From the NCBI GenBank assembly GCA_023375785.1, contig SZWC01015015.1, positions 5,831 to 33,318 of the forward strand: DNA of 27,488 nucleotides. Direction: 5' to 3'. The notes under the pieces are model-generated. The model was not told where the DNA came from and did no database searches. It was given only the letters and a program-made list of their open reading frames with translations. A program made the translations under genes and the position numbers. The stretch is from Penium margaritaceum (lineage: Eukaryota; Streptophyta; Zygnematophyceae; Desmidiales; Peniaceae). Below, in pieces: positions 17,639 through 27,488 of the stretch. Each line of letters starts with the position of its first letter. Position 1 is the stretch's first letter.

Positions 17639-20600
17639 GGACATGCTTGCTCCAATGTGCAAGATGTTAGTTGCTTTCATTAAGATGCATGCTTTCAGAT
17701 GCTTTCATTGGCATGCTCTCATGATTTTCTTGGACGTGCTGGCCCCAAGATCCATGCTGTGAGATGCATGCTTCAAGATGCATGCTTTGACATGCTTCCA
17801 TTGGCATGCTCTCATGATTTGTTTGGACATGCTTGCTCCAAGATGCATGCTGTGAGATGCATGCTTTGAGATGCGTTCATTGGCATGCTCTCATGATTTT
17901 TTTGGACATGCTTGCTCCAAGATGCATGCTGTTAGATGCTTTCATTAAGATGCATGCTTTGAGATGCTTTCATTGGCATGCTCTCATCAATTTTTTGGAC
18001 ATGCTTGCTCCAATATGCATGGTGTGAGATGCTTGCATTAAGATGCATGCTATGAGATGCTTTCATTGGCATGCTCTCATGATTCTTTTGGACATGCTTG
18101 CTCCAAGATGCATGTTTTTGGATGCTTCCATTAAGATGCATGCTTTGAGATGCTTTCATTGGCATGCTCTCATGATTTGTTTGGACATGCTTGCTCCAAG
18201 ATGCATGCTGTGAGATGCTTTCATTAATATGCATGCTTTGAGATGCTTTCATTGACATGCTCTTATCATTTTTTTGGACATGCTTGCTCAAAGATGCATG
18301 CTGTGAGATGCTTGCATTAAGATGCATGCTGTGAGATGCTTTCATCCACATGCTCTCATGTTTTTTTGGGACATGCTTGCTGCAAGATGCAACCTGTTAG
18401 ATGTTTTCATTAAGATGCAAGCTTTGAGATGCTTTCATTGGCATGCTCTCATGATTTTTTTGGACATGCTGGCGCCAAGATGCATGCTGATAGATGCTTT
18501 TTTCAAGATGCATGCTTTGAGATGTTTTCATTGGCATGCTCTCATGATTTGTTTGGACCTGCTTGCTCCAAGATGCATGCTGTGCGATGCTTTCATTAAG
18601 ATGCATGCTCTGCGATGCTTTAATTGGCATGCCCTCATGATTTGTTTGGACATGCTGGCTCCAAGATGCATGCTGTGAGATGAATGCTTCAAGATGCATG
18701 CTTTGACATGCTTCCATTGGCGTTCTGTCATGATGTTTTTTGACATGATTGCTCCAAGATGCATGCTGTGACATGCTTTCATTAACATGCATGCTTTGAG
18801 ATGTGTTCATTGGCATGCTCTCATGATTTTCCTGGACATGCCGGCTCCAAGATCCATGCTGTGAGATGCATGCTTCAAGATGCATGCCTTTACATGCTTC
18901 CATTGGCATGCTGTCATGATTTTCTTAGACATGCTTGCTCCAAGATGCATGCTTTGAGATGCTTTCATTGGCATGCTCTCATTATTTTTTGAACATGCTT
19001 GCTCCAAGGTGCATGCTGTTAGATGTTTTCATTAAGATGCAAGCTTTGAGATGCTTTCATTGGCATGCTCTCATGATTTATTTTGACATGCTTGCTCTAA
19101 GATGCATGCTGTTAGATTCTTTCATTAGGATGATTGGTTTGATATGCTTTCATCAACATACTCTCATGATTTGTTTGGACATGCTTGCTCCAAGATGCAT
19201 GCTGTGAGATGCTTGCATTAAGATGCATGCTATGAGATGCTTTCATTCACATGCTCTCATGATTTTTTTGGACATGCTTGCTCCAATGTGCAAGTTGTTT
19301 GATGCTTTCATTACGATGAAAGCTTTGAGATGCTTTCATTGGCATGCTCTCACAATTTTTTTGGACATGCTGGCTCCAAGATGCATGTTGATAGATGCTT
19401 TCATTAAGATGCATGCTTTGAGATGCTCTCATTGGCATGCTTTCATGATTTTCTTGGACATGCTGGCCCCAGGATCCATGCTGTGAGATGCATGCTTCAA
19501 GATGCATGCTTTGAGATGCTTTCATTGGCATGCTCTCATCAATTTTCTGGACTTGCTTGCTCCAAGATGCATGCTGTGAGATGCTTTCATTAAGATGCAT
19601 GCTGCAAGATGCTTTCATTGGCATGCTCTCATGATTTTTTTCCACATGCTTCCTCCACGATGCATGGTGTTAGATGCTTTCATTGAGATGCATGCTTTGA
19701 GATGCTTTCATTGGTTTGTTCTGATGATGTTTTGGACATGCTTGCTCCAAGATGCATGCTGTGAGTTTCTTTCATTAAGATGCATGCTTTGAGAAGATTT
19801 TATTGGCATGCTCTCATGATGTTTTTGGACATTCTTGCTCCAAGATGCATGCCGTGAGATGCTTTCATCAAGATGCAAGCTTTGAGATGCTTTTATTGGC
19901 ATGCTCTCATGATGTTTTTGGACATGCTTGCTCCAAGATGCATGCTGTGAGATGCTTTCATAAAGATCCATGCTGTGAGATGCTTTCGTTGGCATGCTCT
20001 CATGATTTTTTTGACATGCTTGCTCCAAGATGCATGATGTTAGATGTTTTCGTGAAGATGCATGCTTTGAGATGCTTTCATTGACATGCTCTCATGATTT
20101 TTTTGGGCATGCTTGCTCCAAGATGCATGCTGTGAGACGCTTGCATTAAGATGCATGTTGTGAGATGAATTCATTCACATGCTCTCATGATTGTTTTTGA
20201 CATGCTTGCTCCAATATGCAAGCTGTTAGATGCTTTCATTAAGATGCAAGCTTTGAGATGCTTTCATTGGCATGCTCTTGTGATTTGTTTGGACATGCGG
20301 GCTCCAAGATGCATGCTGTTAGATGCTTTCATTAACATGCATGCTTTGAGATGCTTTCATTGGCATGCTCTCGTGATTTTTATGGACATGCTTGCTCCAA
20401 GATGCATGCTGTGATATGCTTTTATTAAGATGCATGCTTTGAGATGCTCTCATTGGCATGCTCTCATGAGGTTTTTGGACATGCAGGCTCCAAGATGCAT
20501 GCTGTGAGATGCATGCTTTTACATGCTTCCATTGGCATGCTCTCATGATTTTTTTAGACATGCTTTCTCCAAGATGCATGCTGTGAGATGAATGCTTCTT

Positions 20601-23600
20601 CATGCATGCTTTGAGATGCTTTCATTGGCATGCTCTCATTATTTTTTGAACATGCTTGCTCCAAGATGCTTGCTGTCAGATGCTTTCATTAAGATGCATC
20701 CTTTGAGATGCTTTCATTGGAATGCTCTTGTGATTTTGTAGCACATGCTTGCTTCAAGATGCATGCTGTGAGATGCTTTCATTAAGATGCATGTCGTGAG
20801 ATGCTTTCATTGGCATTCTCTCATGATTTGTTTGGACGTGCTTGCTCCACGATGCATGCGGTGAGATGCTTTCATTAAGATGCATGCTTTGAGATGCTTT
20901 CATTGGCATGCTCTCACGATTTTTTTGGACATGCTTGATCCAAGATGCATGCTCTTAGATGAAATCATAAGAAGGATGCATGCTTTGAGATGCTTTCATT
21001 GGCATGCTCTCATGATTGTTTTGGACATGCTTGCTCCAAGATGCATGCTGTTAGATGCTTTCATTAAGATGCAAGCTTCGTGATGCTTTCATTGGCATGC
21101 TCTCATGTCTTTTTTGGACATGCTTGCTTCAAAATGCCTGTTGTGAGATGCTTTTATTAAGATGCATGCTTTGAGATGCTTTCATTGGCATCCTCTCATG
21201 ATTTATTTGGACATGCTTGATCCAAGATGCATGCTCTTAGGTGATTTCATTAAGATGCATGCTGTGGGATGCTTTCATTGGCATGCTCTCATGATTGTTT
21301 TGGGCATGCTTGCTCCAAGATGCATGCTGTTAGATGCTTTCATGAACATGCAAGCTTTGAGATGCTTTCATTGGCATGCTCTCATGATTTTTTTGGACAT
21401 GCTTGCTCCAAGATGTATGGTTTGAGATGCTTTCATTAAGATGCATGCTTTGAGATGCTTTCATTGGCATGATCTTGTGAGTTGTTTCGACATGCTGGCT
21501 CCACGATGCATGCTATGAGATGCATGCTTCAAGATGCATGCTTTAACATAATTCCATTGGCATGCTCTCATGATTTGTTTGGACATGTTGGCTCCAATAT
21601 GCATGCTGTGAGATGCATGCTTCTATGTGCATGCTTTGAGATGCTTTCATTGGCATTCTCTCATGATTCCTTTTGACATGCTTGCTCAAGGATGCATGCT
21701 ATGAGATGCTTTCATTAAGATGCATGCTTTGAGATGCTTTCATTTGCATGCTGTCATGATTTTCTTGGACATGCTTGATCCAAGATGCATGCTCTTAGAT
21801 GATTTCATTAAGATGCATGCTTTTACATGCTTCCATTGGCATGCTCTCATTATTTTTGTGGACATGCTTGCTCCAAGATGAATGCTGTGAGATGCTTTCA
21901 TTAAGATGCAAGCTTCGAGATGCATTCATTGGCATGCTTTCATGATTTTTTTGGACATGCTTGCTTCAAGATGCATGCTGTGAGATTCTTTCATTAAGAT
22001 GCATGCTTTGAGATGCTTTCATTGGCATGCTCTCATGATTTTTTTGGACATGCTTGCTCCAAGATGCATGCTCTTAGGTGAGCTCATTCAGATGCATGAT
22101 GTGAAATGCTTTCATTGGCATGCTCTCATGATTTTCTTGGACATGCTTGCTCCAAGATGCATGCTGTTAGATGCTTTCATTATGATGCAAGCTTTGAGAT
22201 GCTTTCAATGGTATGCTCTAATGATTTTTTTGGACATGCTTGCTCCAAGATGCATGCTGTGAGATGCTTTCATTAAGATGCATGCTGTGAGATGCTTTCA
22301 TTCGCATGCTCTCATGATTTTTTTGGACATGCTTGCTCCAAGATGCATGCTGTTAGATGCTTTCATTAAGATGCATGCTTTTTGATGCTTTGATTGGCAT
22401 GTTCTCATGACTTGTTTGGACATGCTTGCTCCAAGATGCATGCTGTGAGATGATTTTGTTAAGATGCATGCTTTGACAAGCTTTCATTGGCATGCTTTCA
22501 TCGTTTTTTTGGACATGTTTGCTCCAAGATGCATGCTGTGAGATGCTTTCATTAAGATGCATGCTTTTAGATGCTTTCATGGACATGCTCTCATGATTTT
22601 TTGGGACATGCTTACTCCAAGATTCATGCTGTGAGATGCTTTCATTAAGATGCATGCTGTGAGATGGTTTCATTGGTATGATCTCATGATATGTTTGGAC
22701 ATGCTCGCTCCAGGATGCATGCTATGAGATGCATGCTTCAAGATGCATGCTTTGACATGCTTCCATTGGCATGCTTTCATGATTTCTTTGGACATGTTGG
22801 CTCCAATATGCATGCTGTGAGATGCATCCTTCTACGGGCATGCTTTGAGATGCTTTCATTGGCATGCTCTCATGATTCTTTTGCACATGTTTGCTCAAAG
22901 ATGCATTCTGTGATAAGCTTTCATTAAGATGCATGCTTTGAGATGCTTTCATTGGCATGCTCTCATGATTTCTTTGGACATGCTTGCTCCACGATGCGTG
23001 CTGTTAGATGCTTTCATCAAGATACATGCTTTGAGATGTTTTCATTGGCATGCTCTCATGATTTGTTTGGACATGCTTGCTCCAAGATGCATGCTGTGAG
23101 ATGCTTGCATTAAGATGCATGCTTTGAGATGCTTTCATTGGCATGCTTTCATGATTTGTTTGGATATGCATGCTGTAAGATGCATGCTTCAAGATGGATG
23201 CTTTGACCTGCTTTCATTTGCATTCTCTCATGAATTCTTTAGACATGCTTACTCCAAGATGCATGCTGTGAGATGCTTTCATTAAAACGCATGCTTTGAG
23301 ATGCTTTCATTGGCATGCTCTCGTGATTTTTGTGGACATGCCTTCTCCAAGATGCATGCTCTTAGATGCTTTCATTAAATGCATGCTTTGAGATGCTTTC
23401 ATTGGAATGCTCTCATGATTGTTTTGGATATGCTTCATCCAAGATGCATGCTCTTAGGTTATTTTATTAAGATGCATTATGTGAGATGCGTTCATTGGCA
23501 TGCTCTCATGATTTGTTTGTACATGCTTGCTCCAAGATGCATGCTGTGAGATGCTTCCATTAAGATGCATGCTGTGAGATGCTTTCATTCGCATGCTCTC

Positions 23601-25082
23601 ATAATTTGTTTGGACATGCTTGCTCCAAGATGCATGCTATTAGATGCTTTCATGAAGATGCATGCTTTGAGATGCTTTCATTGGCATGCTTTATGATTTT
23701 TTTGGACATGCTTGCTCCAAGATGCATGGTGTGAGATGCTTTCATTAAGATGCATGCTTTGAGATGATTTCATTTGCATGCTTTCATGATTGTTTTGGAC
23801 ATGCTTGCTCCAAGATGCATGCTGTGAGATGCTTTCATTAAGATGCATGCTTTGAGATGCTTTCATTGGCATGCTCTCATGATTGTTTTGGACATGCTTG
23901 CTCCAAGATGCATGCTGTGAGATGCTTTAATTAGGATGCATGCTGTGAGATGCTTTCATTGGCATCCTCTCATGATGTTTTTGGACATGCTTGCTCCAAG
24001 ATGCATGGTGTGAGATGCTTTCATTAAGATGCATGCTTTGAGATGCTTTCATTGGCATGCTCTCATGATTTGTTTGGACATGCTGGCTCCAGGATGCATG
24101 CTTTGAGATTCATGCTTCAAGATGCATGCTTTGACATGCTTCCATTGGCATGCTCTGATGATGTTTTTGGACATGCTTGCTCCAAGATGCATGTTGTGAG
24201 ATGCATGCATCTACATGCATGCCTTGATATTCTTTCATCGGCATGCTCTCATGATTTGTTTGGACATGCTGGCTCCAGGATGCATGCTATGAGATGCATG
24301 CTCTGACATGCGTCCATTGTCATGTTCTCATGATTTTTTTAGACATGCTGGCTCCAATATGCATGCTGTGATATGCATGCTTCTACATGCATGCTTTGAG
24401 ATGCTTTCATTGGCATGCTCTCATGATTCGTTTGGATATGCTTTCTACAAGATGCATGCTGTGAGATGCTTTCATTAAGAGGCATGCTTTGAGATGCTTT
24501 CATTGGCATTCTCTCATGATTTTTTTTGACATGCTTGCTCCAAGATGCATGTTGTTACATACTTTCATTAAGATACATGCTTTGAGATGCTTTCATTGGC
24601 ATGCTCATATAATTTTTTTGGACATTCTTGCTCCAAGATGCATGCTGTGAGATGCTTTCATTAAGATGCATGTTTTGAGATGCTTTCATTGGCATGCTCT
24701 CATGATTTTTTGGGGATGCATGCTTCAAGATGCATGCTGTGAGATGCATGCTTCAAGATGCATGCTTCAAGATGCATGCTTTATCATGCTCATATTGGCA
24801 TGCTCTCATGATTTTTTTGGACATGCTGGCTCCAAGATGCATGCTTCAAGATGCATGCTTTGTCATGCTTCCATTGGCATGATCTGATGATTGTTTTTGG
24901 ACATGCTGGCTCCAAGATGGATCTTGTGAGATGCATGTTTCAGGATGCATGCTTTGACATGTTTTCATTGGCATGCTCTCATGATTTTTTATGCAACCAA
25001 AAATCCGCGACAACAAGCGGAGTTCATGTTCATTTCTGACTTCCATCAGGGATCAGGGCTGGACTAGTGTCCGCCACGCAAC

Positions 25083-25314
25083 GTATCGACAACTCTTCAC
25101 CGAAATAACACACGCGCCCTTCATATGCAGCGCACAAGAGGGAAGAGAACATCTCATAATCAGAATCACACAGAAATTCTACCGATGGTGGAAACACCCG
25201 GGATTATATAGACTATTAGTTTTTTGGGGGGCCGGGTTCAATCCCCGGGATTGTTTTGGTGTCTTTGAGACCCTCCTGTTCCCATCGGTTATGACCACGG
25301 GACCAAAAAAAAAA
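25083..25314 (+). mobile_element. Possible SINE-like insertion with a tRNA-type T arm and A-tail
   Basis: A perfect tRNA-like T arm occurs at 25232-25248: CCGGG, loop TTCAATC, CCCGG. It contains GGTTCAATCC, close to the RNA polymerase III B box. The segment ends in ten A (25305-25314). It is flanked by near-identical 16-base words, GTGTCCGCCACGCAAC at 25067-25082 and GTGTCTGCCACGCAGC at 25315-25330 (14 of 16 match), which look like an aged target-site duplication. Against this, no clear A box was found and the B box lies about 145 bases into the segment. Confidence 0.35.
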
Positions 25315-25550
25315 GTGTCTGCCACGCAGCACGAACCTGTTGCATAATGATGCCACGGATCTAGGCTTGCTTCCATCCCGGCAGATGAGTCGAGAGTCGG
25401 TTGTACTTGACATCGCGTCCTGGATAGATTGTCAAAAAGTGCATTTAGGCCTCCCAAGACTATCAATACAGGAGACATGCGAGGTACGTACATCACCATT
25501 TACAACCGATGAATGCCGACCAAAATAATGTTTACAGTGAGGGATTGTTC

Positions 25551-25566
25551 GTGTGTGTGTGTGTGT
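25551..25566. repeat. GT dinucleotide microsatellite, 8 repeats
   Basis: An uninterrupted (GT)8 tract is visible. Confidence 0.9.
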
Positions 25567-26398
25567 ACAACATTCGGAGGTAGAAACGTTCATGAAAGCT
25601 TGGATCACTGTACTTCTCTGTACCATGAGGTAGCTTAAGGCGCCATGGGCAGTGGCCAGATGCTTACATTCTCTAAGCATCGACGGAGTAATGGACGGCC
25701 GGATGAGGTTGGCGAGTGCTTTGGAACAAAATCAAATTACGCGTATCATCCGCCAACTGACGGAGAATGGAAGATAGCGATAAAGACCTGGAAGCAAGGC
25801 TTAAAAAATGCACACTGCACAGCACAGTACAGGCTCTTCGACGCCACTCCGATCCTTGCAAATGCCTACCTAATGGGCATGGTCATGGCTGACAATGAAC
25901 TCATCTGCGCCGTTTTAGCTACCGGCTATTCGACAGATGATACACCGCCTCGTCCACACTCGAGGGTCAAACCTGCGTTATTAGCGCGATGTTACTGACA
26001 CCAAAGTCGAAATCTACGCAAAGTATACAATCAGAGTCCGAAACACTCTCTAACCGAGCTGCGGAAATGGGTACTCAAGCATATCAAAGCACAGGCCACA
26101 CGTCAGTAGGCAAAGTTAACTAGCATCAATAGTAGTCGCTTGAATCCAGGCAGCCTGCACAAAATGGGAATGCAACGGAATAACAATAACCAAAGGGAAG
26201 ATATGGGCCTTCTTAGATAGTTGAACATGGACGTGAGGTCTACATCGTGTGGCTATTATTGGAAGGTGTACTTGGTCCGCACAAAGTGGAATACTTACAG
26301 GGTATCGACTATCGAAACGGATGCTCTTGCATGAACCGAGGGGGCTGTGACTGGCGACGTGACCTACTTGGGTGACCGACGTGACCGTTGCATTGTAA

Positions 26399-26430
26399 AC
26401 GCTGGGGCCCGCTATCGCGGGCCCCAGCGT
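26399..26430. repeat. Perfect GC-rich hairpin, 14-base arms, TATC loop
   Basis: ACGCTGGGGCCCGC (26399-26412) and GCGGGCCCCAGCGT (26417-26430) pair without a mismatch. On the plus strand it is followed by AGACAAAAAA. No flanking gene is seen, so a terminator role is not assigned. It could be the remnant of a small inverted-repeat element. Confidence 0.9.
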
Positions 26431-26479
26431 AGACAAAAAACACTAAGACCCAACACCCTCCAAGCAGGTCACGCGTGCA

Positions 26480-26491
26480 TGACCTAGGTCA
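26480..26491. repeat. 12-base palindrome TGACCTAGGTCA with nearby GTGACC half-sites
   Basis: The palindrome is perfect and overlaps direct repeats of GGTCACGCG (26468 and 26488). GTGACC words recur between 26340 and 26400. This resembles a binding-site cluster, but no factor can be named. Confidence 0.6.
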
Positions 26492-26560
26492 CGCGGAAGA
26501 GAGGCAACCGCGAAGTACCCGGGCGGAATCGATCATCCTCTCGGTCGTGTGGAAGTCCAG

Positions 26561-26615
26561 CTTTGCTCGCGCTGTCCTTCCGGACAGCGCTTTGCACGTG
26601 CTGTCCTCACGGACG
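26561..26615. repeat. Short tandem repeat with an internal 9-base hairpin
   Basis: CTTTGCTCGCGCTGTCCTTC and CTTTGCACGTGCTGTCCTCA follow each other about 29 bases apart. The first contains GCGCTGTCC (26569-26577), which pairs with GGACAGCGC (26582-26590). Confidence 0.7.
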
Positions 26616-26864
26616 CGCCTCAGCCCCTTCGCTGAAGGTATGATGATGTCTGACCTCGCATTGTTTCAACTGTTGTTGGTCATTGCTGCACCGTACTTCG
26701 CCTTTTCACCATCGGCACTCTTCGTGGCTCATCCATGATGATATGTTGCAATCCAACAGCACGAGACTGCGGCATGTTTCAGTTGAAGAATCTACACTTT
26801 GGTGTACGTGTCTTGTAGCTGCTTGCTTGCTGCATGCAGATTTGACTCTCAATACACGTTGACG

Positions 26865-27323
26865 ATGGCTGCCCTGACTTCACAGATGACACCAGTCCTG
26901 TCGGTTGAGGTGGCGGCTGTTGTTGTGTCTCCTGCTGGTGACGTCGCTGGGGCCTTGGCCGAGGGTGTTGCTAATGACCACGTTTGTGGACGTGCTGTTG
27001 CTGCCCCAAGTGGCTGTGGTCTGTCAGAAGAGAAGAGATTCACCAATGGCGACAACTCTGTGTGGCCAGAAGATAACACAGAGGCTGTGATCCTGGATCA
27101 TCACTGTTCAGAACGTGCGTTCAAGCGCGGAATGAAGAGAGTAAAGCGTGGAAGTAACGTGCCTGCAGGGCACCGAAGGAAGGGTCAACGAGTGGTGCCA
27201 AAGTACTACATAGACAGGTTGTCTGATGAGGACAGCGACGTAGTGGAAATTCGGGTTATCACACGCTGTGTAGGCACTTGCTGTAAGACCGTGTGTTCAG
27301 ATTGCGATGAGACAATTATTTAA
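26865..27323 (+). CDS. Hypothetical 152-residue protein with basic patch, acidic box and Cys cluster
   Basis: The frame runs from ATG 26865 to TAA 27321-27323. It is open further upstream but without an ATG, and a TGCATGCAG just before could be a splice acceptor. Residues 1-50 are Ala/Val-rich and residues 86-108 strongly basic (ERAFKRGMKRVKRG and HRRKGQR). Residues 119-128 are an acidic box, LSDEDSDVVE, and residues 135-147 a Cys cluster, CVGTCCKTVCSDC. The basic-then-acidic order and the L-S-D-x-D-S-D-V box match the ORF at 2093-2479. If that ORF belongs to a transposon, this may be the first gene of a second copy whose remainder lies to the right of the window. Function is unknown. Nuclear or DNA-binding roles are inference. 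Confidence 0.5.
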   Translation: MAALTSQMTPVLSVEVAAVVVSPAGDVAGALAEGVANDHVCGRAVAAPSGCGLSEEKRFTNGDNSVWPEDNTEAVILDHHCSERAFKRGMKRVKRGSNVPAGHRRKGQRVVPKYYIDRLSDEDSDVVEIRVITRCVGTCCKTVCSDCDETII

Positions 27324-27488
27324 AACTTCATTCTACCTTCCAATCCCATCTCCTTCACTCATGCTCCTCGATGCCTGGACTCGTTAATCCATGATGATGT
27401 ACACTGTGTTGTGGATTGCATTGTTCTCTGACTTCACACCAACATCGTTGGCTCAGGATCACCGAGGGCTGAGGGCTGAGGGCTGAGG
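27324..27488. other. 3' flank at the window edge, ending in GAGGGCT repeats
   Basis: No coding frame is visible in this short piece. It ends in three and a half copies of the 7-base word GAGGGCT (27464-27488), cut by the window edge. It contains ATCCATGATGATG (27388-27400), echoing ATCCATGATGATA at 26733-26745. Confidence 0.6.

Larger units (their letters stand above)
12751..24990. repeat. 93-base tandem satellite array, about 130 copies
   Basis: The period is 93 bases, measured for example between TTGGCATGCTCTC at 13189 and 13282. Reading plus, the monomer is AAGATGCATGCTGTGAGATG plus CTTTCATT (28 bases), then the same 28 bases with CTTTGAG for CTGTGAG, then a 37-base segment GGCATGCTCTCATGATTTTT, more T or G, and GGACATGCTTGCTCC. 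All copies seen are in one orientation. Common variants replace CTTTCATTAAGATG by CATGCTTCAAGATG, or carry CATGCTTCTACATGCATG, usually without changing the length. The array is diverged overall but has local near-identical blocks. Single-base indels break every frame after a few units, so it is not a coding repeat. Its size, one orientation and lack of genes fit centromeric or other heterochromatic satellite; that role is inference. Confidence 0.95.
24991..26864. other. Mostly gene-free region right of the satellite
   Basis: No confident gene is visible. A 117-codon plus-strand frame at 25645-25998 (with EWKIAIKTWKQGLKNAH) is open but has no recognised motif. Another frame at 25340-25483, ending CLE-like before GAG/GTACGT, could be a stray exon. 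The SINE-like segment, microsatellite and hairpins are listed separately. Confidence 0.4.

Noticed and set aside
12751..24990. Many open frames of 60 to 170 codons in the satellite
   Set aside because: They are by-products of a 93-base repeat length. They occur on both strands, repeat the same peptide and end at random indels.
12751..24990. CRISPR array
   Set aside because: There are no unique spacers; the units are contiguous and diverged, and the context is eukaryotic with no cas genes.
25196..25260. Intact tRNA gene
   Set aside because: Only the T arm fits. No acceptor stem, D arm or anticodon arm can be drawn at the right distances upstream.
25645..25998. 117-codon plus-strand gene
   Set aside because: It is open and starts with ATG, but no motif or neighbour supports it. 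It is kept only as a note in the regional entry.
27464..27488. Telomere repeat
   Set aside because: The word is GAGGGCT, not a known telomere unit such as TTTAGGG, and only about three and a half copies are visible before the edge.

Overview
The window looks like nuclear DNA of a eukaryote. Genes are cut by GT-AG introns of about 60 to 140 bases, there are no operons or ribosome binding sites, and much of the window is a tandem satellite plus decayed transposon genes. The species cannot be fixed from the sequence. A transposon-rich green-lineage (alga or early land plant) genome would fit, but that is inference. A scaffold gap of 141 N lies at 10215-10355.

Layout. (1) 1-430, minus strand: the tail of a coding segment that runs off the left edge, seen only by reading the minus strand without requiring a start codon. 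(2) 512-1830: two and a bit copies of a direct repeat with a period near 575 bases. (3) 2093-6039, plus strand: a small Ala/Pro-rich ORF, then a chain of about ten exons with good splice sites but several stops and frame breaks, including one exon dominated by Ala/Thr repeats. (4) 6040-6826: a 3' intergenic stretch with short direct repeats and a perfect 28-base palindrome. (5) 6827-about 11405, minus strand: a multi-exon, decayed transposase gene of the KDZ (Kyakuja/Dileera/Zisupton)-like type, with cysteine clusters and a recognisable RNase H-like catalytic core. It is interrupted by the gap, and 161 bases are duplicated on the two sides of the gap. (6) 11406-12750: no confident gene, but three strong inverted repeats next to the satellite. 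(7) 12751-24990: a 12.2-kb array of about 130 copies of a 93-base satellite, all in one orientation, built from two related 28-base halves and a 37-base T-tract segment. (8) 24991-26864: mostly gene-free, with a possible SINE-like insertion and GC-rich hairpins. (9) 26865-27323, plus strand: a short ORF sharing its basic-then-acidic C-terminal layout with the ORF at 2093.

How the parts fit together. Regions 3 and 5 are convergent, both spliced and both decayed. The simplest reading is one old large DNA transposon carrying a transposase and a second gene of unknown function, lying beside a satellite block that may be centromeric or other heterochromatin. Terminal inverted repeats were not found by eye, so the element boundaries are open.
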